The position numbers were made by a program, and so were the translations under genes. From positions 1-16,112 of the forward strand of contig BQJS01000106.1 of the NCBI GenBank assembly GCA_021604825.1: a stretch of 16,112 nt of DNA, in the 5' to 3' direction. This document shows, one piece after another, positions 12,874 to 16,112 of this stretch (its first letter is position 1; each line of letters starts with the position of its first letter). The stretch comes from Phycisphaerae bacterium. Its GTDB lineage: Bacteria > Planctomycetota > Phycisphaerae > UBA1845. Under the pieces are notes generated by a model. That model did no database searches. It was given only the letters and a program-made list of their open reading frames with translations, and had not been told where the DNA came from.

Positions 12874-15065
12874 ACGCCGCAGCCAAGAAAACGCTGGCGA
12901 TGTTATCGAAAACACCGATGGTGCTGATCGTCATTGTGGTATTTGCACTCGGTTATACGTTTAAGGGCATGGTCAGCACCGCACCGCGAGCCGCAAGCAC
13001 CGATGCCATTGAACAATCTCAGGATGAAGCAGGCGAGGAGATCTGGACTTGCTCGATGCATCCTCAAATCCGCTTGCCCGATCCAGGTAAGTGCCCGTTG
13101 TGTGGGATGGACCTGGTCCTGGCGACAGAGAAATCCAAACCTAAAACCGCATCGGTGGCAAAGCGGGAACCCAAGTACGCTTGCTCGATGTTTTGCGTTC
13201 CGCCCATGTCCAGGCCCGGGAAATGTCCCATTTGTGGCATGGAGATGGTGGAGGTCGAGGACTCGGGTGGTGAAGAAGGCGCCCCCCGCTCACTCACACT
13301 TTCTCCAATGGCCCAAAAACTCGCAGAGATCGAGACGGTTCCCGTCGGGCGAAAAAGCGTTTCGGCGGAAATCCGGATGGTCGGAACAGTCGATTATGAC
13401 GAGACGCGCTTGGGATATATCACCGCGTGGGTGCCGGGCCGCCTGGATCGATTGTACGTCGACTACACGGGTGTCCCCGTACGAAAAGGCGACCACTTGG
13501 TTTACCTGTACAGCCCGGAGCTTTTCACGGCGCAGACCGAACTCATCGAAGCAATGCAGCGGACCAAGCCGAGCAGCGCGGGTGGAAGCTCCCTCCTCAA
13601 TGAACGAGCTGAAGCGTGGTTGGAAGACATTCGCGAGAAGTTTCGCTTGTGGGGTTTGACAGACGCACAGATCGCTGAAATCGAAGAACGGGGAACTGCG
13701 TCAGATTACATGACGATTTACGCACCCATGGGCGGAATCGTCATTCATAAGAACGTCCTCGAAGGAAGCTATGTGAAGACCGGTACGCGAATCTACACAA
13801 TCGCCGATCTTTCGCACCTCTGGATCAAACTCGATGCATATGAAACCGACTTGGCATGGTTGCGCTACGGTCAGGAGGTGGAGTTCGAAGCCGAAGCCTA
13901 TCCAGGCGAGACGTTCACGGGAACCGTCGCATTCATCGCACCGGTACTCGATGCGAAAACCAGGACGGTGAAGGTGCGCGTCAATGTCGAGAATTCGGAT
14001 GGGCGTTTGAAACCAGAGATGTTCGTGCGCGCGGTGGCACACTCGGAGGTCGCCGCCGGAGGACGCGTGATCGATGCTGAACTCGCGGGTAAGTGGATGT
14101 GTCCCATGCACCCGGAGATTGTCAAAGAGGAAGCTGGCGATTGTGATCGGTGCGGGATGCCTTTGGTCCGGACCGAAACACTCGGATTCGTTTCCATCGA
14201 GGCTGGCGACGTTGAGGTGCCGCTGGTGATCCCGGCATCCGCCCCCCTCATAACGGGCAAGCGGGCCTTGGTATACGTTGAAGTTCCTGGCGAGCCAGGA
14301 ACGTATCAAGGTCGGGAAATTCGCCTCGGACCGAGGGTCGGCAATCATTACATCGTATTCGACGGTTTGGAAGCCGGTGAACGCGTTGTCGTTAGTGGTA
14401 ACTTCAAGATTGACAGCGCCATGCAGATCATGGCACAGCCCAGCATGATGAGCCCCGAGGGTGGCCAACCGGCACCAACCCACGACCATGGTCAAAAGCA
14501 ACACGAGGGTAGCGCCGAGACAAACCAAATGCCTTCGCCGCGACAAGACCTCGACGGGTTGGATGGGTTGAAGTTGAATATCCCGCCAACTTTTGCCGTC
14601 GAGTTTGGTCCTGTGCTCGCTGCATACTTGAAAACGCAAGAGGCGCTGAGCCACGATAAACATGCACCGGCACAGAGCGCCGCAGGAGAGTTACGTGACG
14701 CCCTTGCACGCGTCGACATGAAGCTGCTGACTGGTGATGCCCACATGGCTTGGATGAAAGAGTCGGTCGACATGACCAAGGCAGCCAGCGACATCGCAGA
14801 ATCGGCTGACATTCAACAAGCACGCGCTGCCTTCGCGGTCCTTTCAGAATCGATGATCGTAACGACCAAATGCTACGGTGTCGAAGGCGAATCGGTCCAT
14901 CGCTTCCACTGTCCAATGGCATTTGGCGACCGCGGTGGAGACTGGCTCCAAACGAAAGACAATACTGAGAATCCGTATTTTGGCTCAGCCATGTTCCGTT
15001 GTGGCGTGAAGAAGGAAACCATTGGGCCGCGTTCGGCAGGAGGTGCGAGCGATGCCCCAAACTAA
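12870..15065 (+). CDS. cusB: RND efflux periplasmic adaptor with three heavy-metal-binding domains
   Basis: This 731-residue adaptor bridges the RND pump and outer-membrane channel. An N-terminal helix (about 17-30) anchors it. HMBD 1 (59-83) has C61, H64, C75 and C78; HMBD 2 (103-127) has C105, C109, C119 and C122 without the usual His; HMBD 3 (409-433) has C411, H414, C425 and C428. The adaptor core begins at about 140, with the barrel/lipoyl and hairpin parts (VPGRLDRLYVDYTGVPVRKGD, split as VPGRLDRLYV and DYTGVPVRKGD; MTIYAPMGGIV) to about 395. HMBD 3 sits between the barrel and the membrane-proximal part (about 436-520). A His-rich linker leads to a DUF3347-like domain (about 573-712) with C668, H680, C681 and C711. 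It overlaps both neighbours (4 and 14 nt). Confidence 0.93.
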   Translation: MNAAAKKTLAMLSKTPMVLIVIVVFALGYTFKGMVSTAPRAASTDAIEQSQDEAGEEIWTCSMHPQIRLPDPGKCPLCGMDLVLATEKSKPKTASVAKREPKYACSMFCVPPMSRPGKCPICGMEMVEVEDSGGEEGAPRSLTLSPMAQKLAEIETVPVGRKSVSAEIRMVGTVDYDETRLGYITAWVPGRLDRLYVDYTGVPVRKGDHLVYLYSPELFTAQTELIEAMQRTKPSSAGGSSLLNERAEAWLEDIREKFRLWGLTDAQIAEIEERGTASDYMTIYAPMGGIVIHKNVLEGSYVKTGTRIYTIADLSHLWIKLDAYETDLAWLRYGQEVEFEAEAYPGETFTGTVAFIAPVLDAKTRTVKVRVNVENSDGRLKPEMFVRAVAHSEVAAGGRVIDAELAGKWMCPMHPEIVKEEAGDCDRCGMPLVRTETLGFVSIEAGDVEVPLVIPASAPLITGKRALVYVEVPGEPGTYQGREIRLGPRVGNHYIVFDGLEAGERVVVSGNFKIDSAMQIMAQPSMMSPEGGQPAPTHDHGQKQHEGSAETNQMPSPRQDLDGLDGLKLNIPPTFAVEFGPVLAAYLKTQEALSHDKHAPAQSAAGELRDALARVDMKLLTGDAHMAWMKESVDMTKAASDIAESADIQQARAAFAVLSESMIVTTKCYGVEGESVHRFHCPMAFGDRGGDWLQTKDNTENPYFGSAMFRCGVKKETIGPRSAGGASDAPN

Positions 15066-16112
15066 TCTGCAAGAACAGCCACCATCACCACCCAGTTTCA
15101 TCGACAAGACCATCCGGTTCTGCCTCGAAAACAAGTTGGTTGTAGTTCTCTTCATGGTGTTCATCATCGGCTGGGGCTTGATGTCGGCACCATTCGATTG
15201 GGAGTTGGGCGGCCTTCCCCGCGATCCGATGCCGGTCGATGCCATTCCCGACATTGGCGAGAACCAGCAAATCGTTTTTACGGAGTGGATGGGCCGGTCA
15301 CCGCAGGATGTTGAGGATCAGATCGGCTATCCCCTCACAGTGTCGCTATTGGGGATCCCTGGCGTCAAGACCATTCGAAGTTACTCGCTGTTTGGCTTCT
15401 CGTTGATCTATGTCATCTTTGATGAAGATGTGGAGTTTTATTGGTCTCGCTCTCGCGTGCTGGAGAAGCTCAACAGCCTGCCGGCCGGCACGCTTCCCGG
15501 CGAAGTACAACCGGCACTCGGACCAGACGCGACCGCGCTTGGACAGGTATATTGGTACACGCTCGAAGGGCAGGATGTTGACGGCAACCCAACAGGCGGT
15601 TGGGGTCTCGACGAACTCCGTACGATCCAGGATTGGTATGTTCGCTACGGGTTGCTGTCAGCCAACGGTGTTTCCGAAGTCGCCTCGGTCGGCGGTTTTG
15701 TCCAAGAATACCAAATCGATGTGGATCCGGACGCGATGCGCGCTCACGGTGTGACGCTCGACGAAGTTTTTATGGCCGTCAAGATGTCCAACGTCGACGT
15801 GGGCGCCCGAACGATAGAAGTGAATCGCGTCGAGTATATCATTCGTGGACTGGGCTTCATCGAAAAGCTTGAAGATGTTGAAGACGCGGTCGTCAAGGTC
15901 AACGACAATGTGCCCATCTACGTTCGCAATGTCGCGAATGTGACACTTGGACCGGGGCTCCGAAGGGGGGTATTGGACAAAGCGGGTGCCGAGGCTGTTG
16001 GCGGCGTCGTGGTCGTTCGATACGGTGAGAATCCTCTGGCTGCGATCAAGAACGTCAAGGAGAAGATTGAAGAAATTTCCCCCAGCTTGCCCCAGAAAAG
16101 ACTCGCCGACGG
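15052..16112 (+). CDS. cusA: RND heavy-metal efflux pump, N-terminal part (gene cut by right window edge)
   Basis: The first 353 residues of a CusA/CzcA-type inner-membrane proton antiporter that expels metal through the tripartite complex. Landmarks are FIDKTIRFCLENK, the first helix (about 28-44), VDAIPDIGENQQIVFTEW, QDVEDQIGYPLTVSLLGIPG, and GPDATALGQVYWYTLEG. Between helix 1 and the DAIPD motif it has about ten extra residues (FDWELGGLPRDPM) compared with E. coli CusA as I recall it. The methionine and charged residues of the metal channel lie past the edge, so Cu/Ag against Zn/Co/Cd cannot be read directly. AGGAGGT with 7-nt spacing precedes ATG at 15052, which overlaps the adaptor gene by 14 nt. 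No stop occurs in frame to the edge. Confidence 0.95.
   Translation, partial: MPQTNLQEQPPSPPSFIDKTIRFCLENKLVVVLFMVFIIGWGLMSAPFDWELGGLPRDPMPVDAIPDIGENQQIVFTEWMGRSPQDVEDQIGYPLTVSLLGIPGVKTIRSYSLFGFSLIYVIFDEDVEFYWSRSRVLEKLNSLPAGTLPGEVQPALGPDATALGQVYWYTLEGQDVDGNPTGGWGLDELRTIQDWYVRYGLLSANGVSEVASVGGFVQEYQIDVDPDAMRAHGVTLDEVFMAVKMSNVDVGARTIEVNRVEYIIRGLGFIEKLEDVEDAVVKVNDNVPIYVRNVANVTLGPGLRRGVLDKAGAEAVGGVVVVRYGENPLAAIKNVKEKIEEISPSLPQKRLAD

Overview
The window is a dense heavy-metal handling island, most likely for copper or silver, from a Gram-negative-type bacterium with lipoproteins and a tripartite efflux system. Planctomycetota (Phycisphaerae-like) is my best guess. That rests on secreted proteins built from several YHS/TRASH domains, an ECF sigma/anti-sigma pair, a YHS-DUF2231 fusion, and a CusA with a short N-terminal insertion. 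G+C looks to be in the mid-to-high fifties by eye. There is no rRNA, tRNA, CRISPR array or insertion sequence, and the taxonomy is inference.

Left part (1-4574, minus strand). Reading in the direction of transcription: an ECF sigma factor and its zinc-finger anti-sigma factor, then an ArsR-type repressor, a 433-residue lipoprotein made of two Met/His-rich repeats, a 27-residue membrane peptide with a strong ribosome binding site, a hairpin-rich leader of about 336 nt, and the start of a copper P-type ATPase that runs off the left edge. The ATPase carries an N-terminal YHS domain and a heavy-metal-binding domain (HMBD).

Middle (4575-6901). A PepSY-type membrane protein is divergent from the sigma gene. 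Next to it is a membrane-anchored HAMP-SpoIIE (RsbU-like) phosphatase on the minus strand.

Right part (7090-16112, plus strand). First come two paralogous triple-YHS proteins, one membrane-anchored and one exported with a His-rich tail. A diverged tandem duplication follows (copies 8611-9185 and 9186-9707). It joined the 5' end of a small Cys-rich lipoprotein gene to the His-rich 3' end of the exported YHS gene, giving an intact 71-codon chimera. The undisrupted lipoprotein gene, a YHS-DUF2231 membrane protein, and a tightly overlapping cusCBA-type efflux operon complete the region; the RND pump gene is cut by the right edge.

As a system (inference): ArsR and possibly the ECF pair sense metal. 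The P-ATPase exports it from the cytoplasm. The YHS, HMBD and Met/His-rich proteins bind or hand over metal in the periplasm or at the membrane. The RND complex then carries it across the outer membrane. The least familiar parts are the duplicated Met/His-rich lipoprotein, the chimeric lipoprotein created by duplication, and the overlapping hairpins before the ATPase gene.
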